Assembly (NCBI RefSeq): GCF_900475935.1
Contig: NZ_LS483431.1
Coordinates: forward strand, 1,178,001-1,242,000
Direction of reading: 5' to 3'
Length of the DNA: 64,000 bases
DNA from: Campylobacter fetus subsp. fetus
GTDB taxonomy: Bacteria; Campylobacterota; Campylobacteria; Campylobacterales; Campylobacteraceae
The position numbers were made by a program, and so were the translations under genes. The notes under the pieces were generated by a model. It ran no database searches, had not been told where the DNA came from, and saw only the letters and a list, made by a program, of their open reading frames with translations. Shown here piece by piece: positions 19,508-28,807 of the stretch (position 1 is the first letter of the stretch; every line of letters begins with the position of its first letter).

Positions 19508-19840
19508 TTAAAATCCGTTTTTATAACTCTCGCCCCAATTTTCTAAAGCGATTAAAATATTTTCTAAACTATGGCCAAGCGGAGTAAGTGCGTATTCTAC
19601 ACGCGGAGGCACTTCGGCATAAACCTTCCTGCTGATGATTTTTGCATCTTCTAACTCACGTAAATTTTGAGTTAATACGTTTTGACTAATGCTTTGATTT
19701 TTAGTTGCACTTATACTTTTTTTAAGTTCGCCAAAGCGTTTTTTACCACCCATTAAGTCTCTAATAACTAGAAATTTCCATTTATTGCCGATAAGATTTA
19801 AAGTAGTCTCCACAGGACAAGGAGAAAAATATCTATTCAT
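19508..19840 (-). CDS. HxlR-family winged-helix transcriptional regulator
   Basis: 110 residues from the ATG at 19840, which has AAGGAT upstream; an in-frame start 24 bases earlier is less well placed. It contains the HxlR pattern: SPCPVETTLNLIGNKWKFLV, then LRDLMGG-like RFGELKKS, QNVLTQNLRELEDAKIISR, and the wing YALTPLGHSL. Cys8 sits at the position used by redox- or quinone-sensing HxlR proteins. It is divergent from an NAD(P)-binding oxidoreductase gene, its probable target, with an inverted repeat in the shared intergenic region. Confidence 0.9.
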   Translation of the reverse strand: MNRYFSPCPVETTLNLIGNKWKFLVIRDLMGGKKRFGELKKSISATKNQSISQNVLTQNLRELEDAKIISRKVYAEVPPRVEYALTPLGHSLENILIALENWGESYKNGF

Positions 19841-19882
19841 GATAAAATCCTTTTTAAATTTCAAGCCAAATTATAACAAATT

Positions 19883-19900
19883 TTGAGATCAATATCTCAA
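19883..19900. promoter_or_regulatory. Candidate HxlR operator, inverted repeat
   Basis: TTGAGAT and ATCTCAA are perfect inverted arms separated by CAAT. The site lies 42 bases upstream of the hxlR-type ATG, inside the intergenic region shared with the divergent oxidoreductase. Dimeric winged-helix repressors bind such dyads. Binding is inferred from symmetry and position. Confidence 0.5.
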
Positions 19901-20079
19901 TTAAATTTAAAAATATTTAAAAAATTATACACTTTAAATCTCTAAAATAGACAATGCTATTAAAAATAATACTAAATTATAAAAAAATATCTACTTGTTT
20001 TTTAGAACTTAAATTTATTATAATTCTAGCATTAATTTTAGTATGCAAGTTAAAAATACAAATTTATTTAGGTGATCAT

Positions 20080-20715
20080 ATGAAAAAGATAGCTATATTA
20101 GCCGCAAACGGTAAAGCAGGACAAGCAATCGTTTATGAAGCGTTAAGTAGAGGTTTTAACATAAGCGCTTTTATACGAAATGGTTTAAAACAGCAATTCA
20201 AAGACGATATAAAAATCGTGCAAAAAGATATTTTTTCTTTAAATTCAGAAAATTTGGAAGGATTTGATTATATAATTGATGCTTTTGGAGAGTGGGAAGA
20301 TTTAAATTTGCATAAAAAACACATAGAACATTTATGTAAAATTTTACATAATAATAAGGCAAAGCTTGTTATAGTAGGCGGCGCAGGAAGTTTATATATG
20401 GATAAAAATCATTCAACTATGCTTATAGATATGCCAAATTTCCCAAACGAATACAAACCTTTAGGAAAAGCTATGGCTGAAGGTTTAGAGTTTTTACGCA
20501 GTGAAAACAAGATTAATTGGTTATATGTAAGTCCTCCTGCCGATTTTATTCCAGATGCCCCAAAAAGTGGTAAATACAAAATTATAAGCGAAGAATTTGA
20601 GGTAAATGACAAAGGAGAGAGCAAAGGAAGCTACAAAGATTACGCAGCAGCTTTACTTGATGCTATGTTAAATTATAAACTAAATCGAACGCGCATAGGC
20701 GTAATAGGCTTATAA
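20080..20715 (+). CDS. NAD(P)H-binding oxidoreductase, atypical short-chain dehydrogenase
   Basis: 211 residues from the ATG at 20080, preceded by TTAGGTG; the longer frame upstream has no homologous look and is rich in Leu/Ile/Lys. The N-terminal Rossmann motif is MKKIAILAANGKAGQAIVYE. KLVIVGGAGSLYMD and the WLYVSPPADF segment are typical of the NAD(P)H-binding (NmrA-like/YwnB-type) atypical SDR group. These proteins often pair with HxlR or MarR regulators that respond to electrophiles, quinones or redox stress. The substrate is unknown. Confidence 0.85.
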   Translation: MKKIAILAANGKAGQAIVYEALSRGFNISAFIRNGLKQQFKDDIKIVQKDIFSLNSENLEGFDYIIDAFGEWEDLNLHKKHIEHLCKILHNNKAKLVIVGGAGSLYMDKNHSTMLIDMPNFPNEYKPLGKAMAEGLEFLRSENKINWLYVSPPADFIPDAPKSGKYKIISEEFEVNDKGESKGSYKDYAAALLDAMLNYKLNRTRIGVIGL

Positions 20716-20739
20716 AATATACTATTTATATATTAAATA

Positions 20740-20777
20740 AAATCGCTTCAGCAAAACAAGTCAGATTGGAGCGATTT
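20740..20777. terminator. Hairpin between convergent oxidoreductase and cation transporter genes
   Basis: AAATCGCT (20740-20747) and AGCGATTT (20770-20777) form an eight-pair stem with a 22-base loop. The T- and A-rich ends suit a terminator in both directions, but the large loop makes it weak. Confidence 0.4.
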
Positions 20778-20818
20778 AAATTTATAAAACAGCATAAATT
20801 TAAATCAAAAACTATATC

Positions 20819-21805
20819 TTATAACCATTTTGGATTAGCCGTTAGACTCACTAAAAGCCAAATTTTATAGCTAGGTATCTCAAGTCTCTGCTCTATCTCA
20901 TTGCGGATACAATCTAACTCTCTTACGCTAAGTATATCATTGCTGCTAGTACTTAAAATATTAACTTCTATAATAAAAAATCTACCGCTTTTTGCAACGT
21001 GAGTATCATAATCCCTAAAGCCGTATTTTAGACTTAAACTCTGCATAATTTCTGTTATTTTATCATCAAGATCTTTAGGAGCCACCATAATTAAATCTTT
21101 AAGATTAGATATAAAAATTTTTAGCGGCGCCACAGAAAGAAAAATCGAAAATAAAACAAGCAAAATAGGATCTATATAAGGACTAAACCACTTTTCTTGG
21201 GCAGGATCAAAGATATAGATCAAACCAAAAGCTATAATGCCTCCACAGTATAAAACGCAATCTATAAGCCACTCTGCTCTATCTACGTAAATAAGTTCGG
21301 AACCTAAATATTTAGAATAAAAACTTGTATAAGTAAAAATTATAAAGCACAAGGCAAAAGCAACTATAGTATAAATCACAGCCGCGCCAAGCTCCAAAGT
21401 ATAACCTCCGCCAAAAATGCTTTTAATTGCACTAAAAAATGCATACAAACATACAACAAGCAAAATAAGACTTTTAAATAAATTCACCATAGGCTCAAAA
21501 CGAATATATCCGTATTGAAAAATATCATCGTCTTCTTTATAAATATAACGAGCAGTAACCACGCTAAGAAGTCCAAGCCCAACGCTTACAAGAGCTATAA
21601 TTCCATCAAAAACTATGGTCAAACTCTTTACGAATAGTCCAAAACCTATACCAAAAATTGCTAAAATAAGTGCGCAATACATAGAAACTTTGAGCACAAA
21701 CTGCTCTTTATGGCTAATATTTTCTTTTGTAAATTCAATATCTTGAAGTTTATTATCTCTTATCTTTTTACCGTAATTTACCGCAGCTTTGCCAAATTGC
21801 ATCAA
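20819..21805 (-). CDS. Cation diffusion facilitator-type transporter
   Basis: 328 residues with about six membrane segments between 40 and 240 and a cytoplasmic C-terminal domain (MQSLSLKYGFRDYDTHVAKS). The order and the C-terminal fold match the cation efflux (CDF) superfamily. The metal-site motifs in segments 2 and 5 are changed: FDGIIALVSVGLG and DRAEWLIDC instead of the usual DxxHxxxD and HxxxD. Substrate may therefore differ from Zn or Fe. It stands alone on its strand, with a short AT-rich leader. Confidence 0.78.
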   Translation of the reverse strand: MMQFGKAAVNYGKKIRDNKLQDIEFTKENISHKEQFVLKVSMYCALILAIFGIGFGLFVKSLTIVFDGIIALVSVGLGLLSVVTARYIYKEDDDIFQYGYIRFEPMVNLFKSLILLVVCLYAFFSAIKSIFGGGYTLELGAAVIYTIVAFALCFIIFTYTSFYSKYLGSELIYVDRAEWLIDCVLYCGGIIAFGLIYIFDPAQEKWFSPYIDPILLVLFSIFLSVAPLKIFISNLKDLIMVAPKDLDDKITEIMQSLSLKYGFRDYDTHVAKSGRFFIIEVNILSTSSNDILSVRELDCIRNEIEQRLEIPSYKIWLLVSLTANPKWL

Positions 21806-21975
21806 CTCTCCTTTATGAGTACTTTTAACATTGTAGCAAATTTAGCATTAGTATTTTTTAAAAAGATTTAAATACGATTTTAAATATATTTATTTTATAT
21901 ATTTTAAATTTTTCCAATGTAGCGTATAGATTGTTTTAAATTTAAAGCCTCATAAAAAGGCTTTAAATCTTAAAT

Positions 21976-23637
21976 TTACCATTTGCTGTTTTTAGCTTCT
22001 TTTACCGAAGTAGTTGCCATTTGACTTATTTCATTTGCAAGATCATTTGTGCTATTTGTAGCTTCTAAGTTTGATTTGGTAGTTTCATCTATATTTGTAA
22101 CGGCTTCATTTATCTGCCTTATAGCATCTGCTTGTTCGTTTATGCTTTGATTTACTTCATTTACGCTTTGAGATAGTATATTAACATTTGCTTCTATCTC
22201 ACTTAGTGAGCGTTGAGTTCTTTCAGCTAGTTTTCTTACTTCATCTGCAACAACTGCAAATCCTCTTCCGTGTTCTCCGGCTCTAGCTGCTTCTATAGCT
22301 GCATTTAATGCTAGTAAGTTTGTTTGATCTGCTATATCTTTTATTACTACTATGATATTTTTTATATCATCACTATGTCTTATAACATCATTTGCCATAT
22401 TTGATACAGAGTTCATAGAGCTACTCATCTGTTCTATAGCTGCAGCACTCTCATTTACATTAGTAGATTGATTTTTAGTTTGATTTGCTAAGTCTTGCAT
22501 ATACTCTTTTAACTGAATTGATTTTTGCTCTAGACTTTGGCCGTTTTTTAAGCTACTACTTAACATACCAGATATTTCATTTCCTAAATAGTTTATACCG
22601 TTTATAAGTCCTAACATATCGTTTTGTATACCGTGTATCTCTATTCTAGCTCTAAAGTCTTTATTTGAAAAACTAGTTAGAGTAGCTTGCATAGTAGATA
22701 TCATAGAGTGCCACTCTTTTATCATCTCATTTAATAAATTCGTAAGCTCTTTTAGCTGAGCATTGTGAGGTTTGGTTGTAACTGTTTTACTAAGAGTACC
22801 TTTTTTAAGAGAGTCTATTACAAGATTGCTCTCTTCTATTGTTCTATTATCTTGCAAGAGTCCTTCTTTGATGCTTTGTATGTTGTTGTTGATTATATTT
22901 GCCATAGTTCCAAACTCGTCTTTTGAGACGAGGGGAATAATTTGAGGTTTATCCGTCTCTCCTGAGATAAATTTAAAAAACGATGTTAAACCATCTAATA
23001 TAGCGTCTATAGATTTTTTGATAGATTTAGTTATGATTATAGATAATATCACACCTATTATTATAGACACAGCTATAATAATAATTATTGTTTTGGTTAG
23101 TAAAGATAGATAGTTTTTCATATATTCGATAGTATGATGCATAGATTGCTCGTTAACGCTTTTGGTATCAACTATGCCTTTAGATATTTTACTTCCGAGT
23201 CCAAGAAGCTTGTTTAATAATTCGTCCTTACCCCCCCCCATAGCTTGCATAAGTGTATTTTTATATATTTTAGCATTTTCTAAAACTATTTTAAAATTAG
23301 CCTCATCATCTGCTGTTGAAAACGTATTTGGGTAATCTTTTTCAAACTGATCAACGACATTTGCATACTTATTTGCCGATTGCTTTAATTTGTCATAATC
23401 TATTATATTAGCAATGTATTTATACACTTCAATTCTTAATGTAAGTAGTTCGATATTTAACTTTTCTAAATGCGTTACGGAATCAATATTTTTTTCTTTG
23501 ATAAAAGCTATAGACTCATTTGATTTCTTAAATCCCATAAATGCCGTAGTTCCGGATATTATAGTAAATAAAAGAAGAATAGCCGATAGCACCACAAGTT
23601 TAGTTTTGGTAGTTAAATTAGTAGTTAAATTTGACAT
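21976..23637 (-). CDS. Methyl-accepting chemotaxis protein with a G9 tract in the sensor domain
   Basis: 553 residues. The first membrane segment is about 14-35, a helical periplasmic ligand-binding region of about 145 residues follows, and the second segment is at about 182-203. A HAMP-like region and a signalling domain follow, with the tip at [20 protein letters not shown] and [14 protein letters not shown]. Codons 133-136 (Met-Gly-Gly-Gly) contain nine consecutive G on the coding strand (23231-23239). Slippage there would truncate the receptor just after the mid-sensor point; the reading frame here is the ON state. Ligand unknown. Confidence 0.9.
   Translation of the reverse strand: MSNLTTNLTTKTKLVVLSAILLLFTIISGTTAFMGFKKSNESIAFIKEKNIDSVTHLEKLNIELLTLRIEVYKYIANIIDYDKLKQSANKYANVVDQFEKDYPNTFSTADDEANFKIVLENAKIYKNTLMQAMGGGKDELLNKLLGLGSKISKGIVDTKSVNEQSMHHTIEYMKNYLSLLTKTIIIIIAVSIIIGVILSIIITKSIKKSIDAILDGLTSFFKFISGETDKPQIIPLVSKDEFGTMANIINNNIQSIKEGLLQDNRTIEESNLVIDSLKKGTLSKTVTTKPHNAQLKELTNLLNEMIKEWHSMISTMQATLTSFSNKDFRARIEIHGIQNDMLGLINGINYLGNEISGMLSSSLKNGQSLEQKSIQLKEYMQDLANQTKNQSTNVNESAAAIEQMSSSMNSVSNMANDVIRHSDDIKNIIVVIKDIADQTNLLALNAAIEAARAGEHGRGFAVVADEVRKLAERTQRSLSEIEANVNILSQSVNEVNQSINEQADAIRQINEAVTNIDETTKSNLEATNSTNDLANEISQMATTSVKEAKNSKW
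23231..23239 (-). repeat. Poly-G tract (9 G) inside a chemotaxis receptor gene
   Basis: Nine C on the plus strand, nine G on the coding strand. I saw no other homopolymer of G or C this long in the window. In Campylobacter, G tracts of eight or more are typical sites of slipped-strand phase variation. Loss or gain of one G would shift the frame near residue 136. Confidence 0.85.
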
Positions 23638-23973
23638 ATTTTACCTTTCAATTTTATTTTCTGTTTATCATATTACGTACTAAATTTAATGTAGATATAT
23701 TTAAATTTTGTATATTTTATAAAAATATATCTTATAATTTAATTAATATATTATAATAATAATTCATATTTACTATGATTTTACAAATTTCTAACATCTA
23801 AATTAAATTTGTTTAAAGATTTTATAATTGATTGATATATAAAATTTAATATTTGACAGCAAATTTGTAAGTGCAAATGAAAGAAAATAAAATAGGCCAA
23901 TTAAGATAATAAAAAAATACCGATTGATGCTAAAAATGGAGATATATTAAAGATTATATTTAAAAATATGCAG
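23638..23973. other. AT-rich intergenic region, no gene seen
   Basis: 336 bases between the chemotaxis receptor start and tRNA-Met. It holds the receptor promoter and leader and long runs of A and T. A ten-codon frame starting at an ATG near 23877 and a short Lys/Ile-rich open stretch just before the tRNA are too short and unsupported to call. No further RNA gene is recognised. Confidence 0.6.
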
Positions 23974-24050
23974 TGGTGGGTTCACCAGGACTCGAACCTG
24001 GGACCATCCGGTTATGAGCCGGATGCTCTAACCAACTGAGCTATGAACCC
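23974..24050 (-). tRNA. tRNA-Met (CAU anticodon)
   Basis: The 77-nt cloverleaf reads on the minus strand from GGGTTCATAGCTCAG (5' end at 24050) to an encoded CCA (23974-23976). The acceptor arm pairs GGGTTCA with TGAACCC. The D arm has AGCTCAGTTGGTTAGAGC. The anticodon arm is CCGG-CTCATAA-CCGG, giving anticodon CAT, and the T arm has GGTTCGAGTCC. The 1-72 base pair is formed (G-C), unlike initiator tRNA, so this is the elongator Met tRNA or possibly a tRNA-Ile2 whose C34 is lysidinylated. Confidence 0.95.
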
Positions 24051-24210
24051 ACTTGAATTGAAGTTGGGATTATATACTTTTTTTACTTAATAATTACTTA
24101 AATTACCTTGAATCCTATCTGCTTAATTCAGCCTAAACCAATAGTATTATGCGAATCATAATTCACAACATCAAGGTATTTTTAAATTCAGCAACTACAT
24201 CATCGCGAAA

Positions 24211-25725
24211 TTAAATTTGTTTACTACTTCCTTGTTTCATTTTATCAAATTCATCACCTATTATAGATAAATTAGGTTCGTTAGACATCTTTTTGATCAT
24301 ATTGCTATATTTATTTACCAAAAGTATAGCCAAACTAGAAAATACAAATCCTGGAAGCAACTCATAAACAACGCTACTAAGACCAAAAACTATCCATAAC
24401 AACACAGTCACTCCACCCACTATCATACCAGCAAGAGCCGAAAGTGCGCTCATATGGCGTGAGTACAAACTAAACAAAAGCGCAGGTCCAAAACTAGCTC
24501 CAAATCCAGCCCATGCATTTCCTACGACACCAAGTACTGTATCAGTAGAATTAAACGCAAACAAAGTAGCTACTATAGCAACTAATATAACTGCTAAACG
24601 TCCAACCAAAACTTGAGTTTTATCACTTACGTCTTTTTTATAAAATGCAAATATAAAATCCCTTGTTATCGAGCTAGCACTTACTAACAGCTGACTTGAT
24701 ATAGTACTCATAATCGCCGCCAAAACAGCAGATATTATAACGCCGACGATAAATGGATGAAACAGAGTCTCGCCAAGCTTTAAAAATACGGTTTCAGGAT
24801 CGTTTAAAGGACTTCTTATTTCATTAAAATATACAAATCCTATAAGTCCGCTAGACATAGCACCTATGAGACCGATAACCATCCATGATATACCTATTCT
24901 TCTAGCACTATCAAGTTCTTTTGAGTTTCTAATCGCCATAAATCTAACTATTATGTGCGGTTGTCCAAAATACCCAAGCCCCCAAGCAAGCAATCCTAAA
25001 ATACCAAGAAAACTCTGTCCGGCAAATAAATTTAAATGATCTTGATTAGCGGCGGTACTATATTTATTTAATTCGCTAAAGAAATTTTCTCCATCAGGTA
25101 TATTTAAATTTAAAAAAGCAACGACTGGTATGAGAACTAAAACTAAAAACATAAGCATTCCTTGAAATGCATCTGTCAAACAAACAGCTTTAAATCCGCC
25201 AAAAAATGTATAAGAAACAACTATCAAAAGCGTTAAAATGGCCCCGGAGCTAAATCCAAGTCCAAAAAAGCTTTCAAAAGTCTTGCCCCCGGCTATAATA
25301 CCGCTACTTACATAAAGAGTAAAAAATACCAAAATGAAAATGCCGGAAATTATACGTAAAACCTTTGTTTTGTCTTTGAATCTATTTTCTAGATAATCTG
25401 GAATCGTAATACTATCTCCTGCAACTTCCGTATAAACCCTAAGACGTTTTGCCAAATATTTATAATTCGCCCAAGCTCCTATACTAAGTCCTATAGCAAT
25501 CCACATATTTGAAATACCGCTTAAATAAAGCGCACCGGGAAGACCTAACAACATCCAACCGCTCATATCGCTAGCTCCGGCGCTAAGAGCTGTTATAAAC
25601 GGTCCAAGACTTCTATTATCTAGCAAATACTCATTTAAATTTGTTCTTTTATTGTAAGATAATTTTCCTATAGCTAAAAGCACGCCAAAATACAAAGCGA
25701 TAGCGATATATGCTCCCAAACTCAT
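24211..25725 (-). CDS. putP: Sodium/proline symporter PutP-like (first copy)
   Basis: 504 residues with about 13 membrane segments. Sodium/solute symporter family marks are [20 protein letters not shown] (the Na+ and proline site region), [19 protein letters not shown] and ILAAIMS-like VLAAIMSTISSQLLVSAS. The same landmarks recur in the protein at 41727. This copy is not next to putA, so it may serve uptake of proline for osmotic purposes or another substrate. It stands alone on the minus strand. Confidence 0.87.
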   Translation of the reverse strand: MSLGAYIAIALYFGVLLAIGKLSYNKRTNLNEYLLDNRSLGPFITALSAGASDMSGWMLLGLPGALYLSGISNMWIAIGLSIGAWANYKYLAKRLRVYTEVAGDSITIPDYLENRFKDKTKVLRIISGIFILVFFTLYVSSGIIAGGKTFESFFGLGFSSGAILTLLIVVSYTFFGGFKAVCLTDAFQGMLMFLVLVLIPVVAFLNLNIPDGENFFSELNKYSTAANQDHLNLFAGQSFLGILGLLAWGLGYFGQPHIIVRFMAIRNSKELDSARRIGISWMVIGLIGAMSSGLIGFVYFNEIRSPLNDPETVFLKLGETLFHPFIVGVIISAVLAAIMSTISSQLLVSASSITRDFIFAFYKKDVSDKTQVLVGRLAVILVAIVATLFAFNSTDTVLGVVGNAWAGFGASFGPALLFSLYSRHMSALSALAGMIVGGVTVLLWIVFGLSSVVYELLPGFVFSSLAILLVNKYSNMIKKMSNEPNLSIIGDEFDKMKQGSSKQI

Positions 25726-25833
25726 TTAAAACCCCCAAAAACAATATAGTAGTTATCTTATCACATTTAAGTTTAAAAATATATATTTTTTTGTATAATT
25801 TACGATTATTCTAAATTTAAGCAAGGTTTTATA

Positions 25834-26553
25834 TTGACAAATTTATATAATGAAAAATTTTTAAAATTTATATTTTCCATAGCTATTATAATTATAGGAA
25901 TTTACTATACTTACCCAGTTAGCATAACAGATGCCCAAAAAGGCGCTTACGTAGATTCATATTTTACGACGTTAGGACTTACATTCGGCGGTATTTTTAT
26001 AGGTATCGTACTTGGTTTCATATTAGCTTTTTTAAAGTTTTTAAATATCAAAATTCTATCATTTATCATAGACGAATACATAGATATAGTAAGAGGAACT
26101 CCGGTACTTTTGCAACTCATGATATTTGCCTTTGTCATACTTGCTACTCTTAGCGATAACTTTTACGCCGCGGTAATAGCTCTTGGACTAAACAGTTCTG
26201 CATACGTAGCCGAAATCGTAAGAAGCGGTATAAACAGCGTAGATAAAGGTCAAATGGAAGCAGCTCGCGCTATGGGACTTAGCTACAGCGTTTCTATGCG
26301 CCAAATCATCTTTCCTCAAGCCGTTAAAAACATACTTCCGGCTCTTGCAAACGAGTTTATAAGCCTATTTAAAGAGACTTCGGTCGTCGGACTTATAGGT
26401 ATATTTGATCTTACTATGCAAAGTAAAAGCTTGCAAGCAACTCTATTTAGTCCCGAGCCTATCTTGTTTGCGGGAGTTATATACTACGCAAATGTTAAAT
26501 TCTTTTCGCTTCTTGCAAAACTCTTAGAAAATAGGCTAAACAAAAATGATTAA
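25834..26553 (+). CDS. Polar amino-acid ABC transporter permease
   Basis: 239 residues of the HisM/GlnP type, with about five membrane segments. The EAA-loop motif that contacts the ATPase reads MEAARAMGLSYSVSMRQIIF-like, and VRGTPVLLQLMIF is the family's N-terminal signature. TTG (25834) is the likely start, after AAGG. The last bases overlap the ATPase gene by eight. It is the inner-membrane pore of the importer encoded here through 28770. Confidence 0.92.
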   Translation: MTNLYNEKFLKFIFSIAIIIIGIYYTYPVSITDAQKGAYVDSYFTTLGLTFGGIFIGIVLGFILAFLKFLNIKILSFIIDEYIDIVRGTPVLLQLMIFAFVILATLSDNFYAAVIALGLNSSAYVAEIVRSGINSVDKGQMEAARAMGLSYSVSMRQIIFPQAVKNILPALANEFISLFKETSVVGLIGIFDLTMQSKSLQATLFSPEPILFAGVIYYANVKFFSLLAKLLENRLNKND

Positions 26554-27274
26554 AATAGAAAATTTAGTAAAAAACTACGGAAATTTAAAAGTTTTAAGCA
26601 GTATAAGCACTGAGATAAAAAAAGGTGAAGTCGTAGCCATCATCGGACCTAGCGGCGGTGGAAAAAGTACGTTTTTACGCTGCATTAACCGTCTTGAAGA
26701 GCCTACGAGCGGTCATATTTTTATAAACGGTATAGATATTTTAGACCCTAAAATCAACATAAATAAAATTCGCCAAAAAGTATCTATGGTATTTCAGCAT
26801 TTCAATCTTTTCGCAAACAAAACTGTGATGCAAAATCTCACGCTTGCTCCGCTTCAAACAGGACTTTACGACCTAAAAACAGCAAACGATAAAGCAAACG
26901 AACTGCTAAAAAAAGTCGGACTTGCGAACAAGGCAAATGCTTATCCGCATAAACTAAGCGGCGGACAAAAACAACGCATAGCCATAGCTAGAAGCCTTGC
27001 TATGGAGCCTGATATCATACTTTTTGACGAGCCGACAAGCGCACTTGATCCAGAGATGATAGGTGAAGTTTTGAGCATTATGAAAGACGTTGCTAAGGAC
27101 GGGCTTACGATGCTTGTGGTAACTCACGAGATGGGATTTGCTAAAAACGTTGCAAATAGGATATTTTTTATGGATAAAGGCATCATCGCAGTAGACGATA
27201 CTCCGAAAAACGTCTTTGAAAACTGCACTAATCCGCGTTTGAACGAATTTTTAAACAAGATACTAAATCACTAA
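26546..27274 (+). CDS. Polar amino-acid ABC transporter ATP-binding protein
   Basis: 242 residues of the GlnQ/HisP type. Walker A is GPSGGGKST, the Q loop is MVFQHFNLF, the signature is LSGGQKQRIAIARSL, Walker B is IILFDEPTSALDPEM, and the switch His is in VVTHEMGFA. It powers the permease encoded just upstream, whose gene it overlaps by eight bases. Confidence 0.94.
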   Translation: MIKIENLVKNYGNLKVLSSISTEIKKGEVVAIIGPSGGGKSTFLRCINRLEEPTSGHIFINGIDILDPKININKIRQKVSMVFQHFNLFANKTVMQNLTLAPLQTGLYDLKTANDKANELLKKVGLANKANAYPHKLSGGQKQRIAIARSLAMEPDIILFDEPTSALDPEMIGEVLSIMKDVAKDGLTMLVVTHEMGFAKNVANRIFFMDKGIIAVDDTPKNVFENCTNPRLNEFLNKILNH

Positions 27275-27288
27275 AAAAGGAAAACAAA

Positions 27289-28017
27289 ATGAAATGTTTT
27301 TTTAAATTTATCGTTGTTGCTTGTATAGCGGCTGGTTTTTCTCACGCCGCAGACGTGATAAGAGTAGGCACAAATGCCACTTATCCTCCATTTGAGTTTA
27401 TAGATGAACAAAACAAGATAGCCGGTTTTGATATGGATCTAATAGACGCTCTATCAAAAAAAGTAGGATTTGAATATAAGATAGTAAATATGAGCTTTGA
27501 CGCTCTAATACCTGCTTTAAAAGCAGGTAAAATAGACGCGGTAGCAGCGGCCATGAGCGCAACTCCTGATCGCATAAAGGCAGTCAGTTTTACAAAGCCT
27601 TACTATAATACGGAAAATTTATTTATCAAACAAGCTAAAAACGGTGATCTAACATCAAAGCAAAACTTAGATGGTAAAAAAATCGCAGTACAATTAGGAA
27701 CCGTCCAAGAAATAGCGGCTCGCGCTATGAAAGGCGTTAAAGTTATGGCAAACGAAGATATATTTGCAGCTATAATGGCGCTTAAAAACGGCAAAGTCGA
27801 TGCTGTTTTAGTAGATAGTTCTATAGGTTATGGCTACTTAAACAAGAACAAAGATCTAGCTGAGTTTCTAAAAGAACCAGATGGTAGCGAAGGCTTTTCT
27901 ATAGCTTTTGATAAAAACAAACATACCGATCTGATAGCAAAGATCAATCAAGCAGTTGAAGAGCTAAAAAGTGATGGCACTTATGATAAATTGCTTGCAA
28001 AATACGATCTAAAATAG
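27289..28017 (+). CDS. Amino-acid ABC transporter periplasmic binding protein, copy 1
   Basis: 242 residues with signal peptide ending at SHAAD. It is a type II solute-binding protein of family 3 (GlnH/HisJ type): VGTNATYPPFEFIDEQNKIA, GFDMDLIDALSKKVG and IPALKAGKIDAV. AAAAGGAAA lies before the ATG. The next gene encodes a close paralogue, so one permease/ATPase pair appears to have two binding proteins. The substrate is a polar or acidic amino acid by family; not more specific. Confidence 0.92.
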   Translation: MKCFFKFIVVACIAAGFSHAADVIRVGTNATYPPFEFIDEQNKIAGFDMDLIDALSKKVGFEYKIVNMSFDALIPALKAGKIDAVAAAMSATPDRIKAVSFTKPYYNTENLFIKQAKNGDLTSKQNLDGKKIAVQLGTVQEIAARAMKGVKVMANEDIFAAIMALKNGKVDAVLVDSSIGYGYLNKNKDLAEFLKEPDGSEGFSIAFDKNKHTDLIAKINQAVEELKSDGTYDKLLAKYDLK

Positions 28018-28044
28018 CCTCAAACAAATAAAAAGGAGAGTTTG

Positions 28045-28770
28045 ATGAATAGAATTTTTAAATTTATCTTTGCTTTGTTATTGATGCTAAACTTAGCAAA
28101 CGCCAAAACGTTGATATTTGGCTCAGACGCCGAGTATCCTCCGTTTGGCTATATGGATGAAAACAATAAAATAGCTGGATTTGACATAGATCTAGTGGAT
28201 GCTATATCTAAAAAAGCTGGATTTGAGTATAAATTTATAAAAGTCGGATTTGACGCTCTAATACCTGCTCTAAAAGTCGGCAAAATAGACGCTATCGCAG
28301 CTAGTATGAGTGCCACAACTGAGAGAAAAAAATCGGTTGATTTCTCGTCTCCTTATTTTTATACAAAAAATTTATATCTAAAAATGGCGACAGACAAAGA
28401 GATCGCTTCAAAAGACGACCTTAAGAAAAAAAGGATAGGCGCAATGCTAGGCACAGTCCAAGAAAGCGTTGCTCACGGGATAAAAGGCGCAAAAGTCATA
28501 GCCACAGAAGGCATAGCAGGAAGCATCATGAACCTAAAAGCCGGCAAAGTCGATGCCGTAATAGTAGATAGTTCAGTAGGATACGGCTATCTTAAGAAAA
28601 ACGCCGACATAGTAAAATGGCTTGAAGAAAACGACGGAAGCGACGGTTTTGCAATGGCGTTTGATAAAGATAAACATAGCGAGTTTTTAGCCAAATTTAA
28701 CAAAGCTTTAGAAGATATCAAAAGCGATGGAACATACGAAAAACTTCTTGAAAAATACGATCTAAAATAG
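28045..28770 (+). CDS. Amino-acid ABC transporter periplasmic binding protein, copy 2
   Basis: 241 residues from ATG 28045, six bases after AAGGAG; the TTG directly before it is less likely. Signal peptide ends near ANAK. It is homologous along its whole length to the preceding protein (GFDIDLVDAISKKAGFEYK, IPALKVGKIDAI, SDGTYEKLLEKYDLK). Key ligand-contact segments differ (GSDAEYPPFGYMDENN), suggesting a different or wider specificity. Confidence 0.92.
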   Translation: MNRIFKFIFALLLMLNLANAKTLIFGSDAEYPPFGYMDENNKIAGFDIDLVDAISKKAGFEYKFIKVGFDALIPALKVGKIDAIAASMSATTERKKSVDFSSPYFYTKNLYLKMATDKEIASKDDLKKKRIGAMLGTVQESVAHGIKGAKVIATEGIAGSIMNLKAGKVDAVIVDSSVGYGYLKKNADIVKWLEENDGSDGFAMAFDKDKHSEFLAKFNKALEDIKSDGTYEKLLEKYDLK

Positions 28771-28772
28771 CT

Positions 28773-28795
28773 TAGCCCTACTTTAGGGCTAAATT
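28773..28795 (+). terminator. Hairpin after the binding-protein genes
   Basis: TAGCCCTA and TAGGGCTA form an eight-pair stem with a CTT loop (28773-28791), followed by AATTT. It starts just after the stop of the second binding protein and may end or attenuate the transport operon before thiE. Confidence 0.55.
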
Positions 28796-28807
28796 TAAGG
28801 ACTTAAA

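Noticed and set aside
19954-20079. N-terminal extension of the NAD(P)-binding oxidoreductase
   Set aside because: The 42 added residues have no Rossmann-like character, and the ATG at 20080 has a ribosome site directly before the GxxGxxG segment.
23877-23973. Short frame MKENKIGQLR and a following Lys/Ile-rich stretch before tRNA-Met
   Set aside because: Too short, different frames, no homology seen; it could be a decayed gene end but nothing supports that.
28792-28807. TPP riboswitch before thiE
   Set aside because: The space before thiE is under 40 bases and holds only a simple hairpin; none of the conserved riboswitch core is present.
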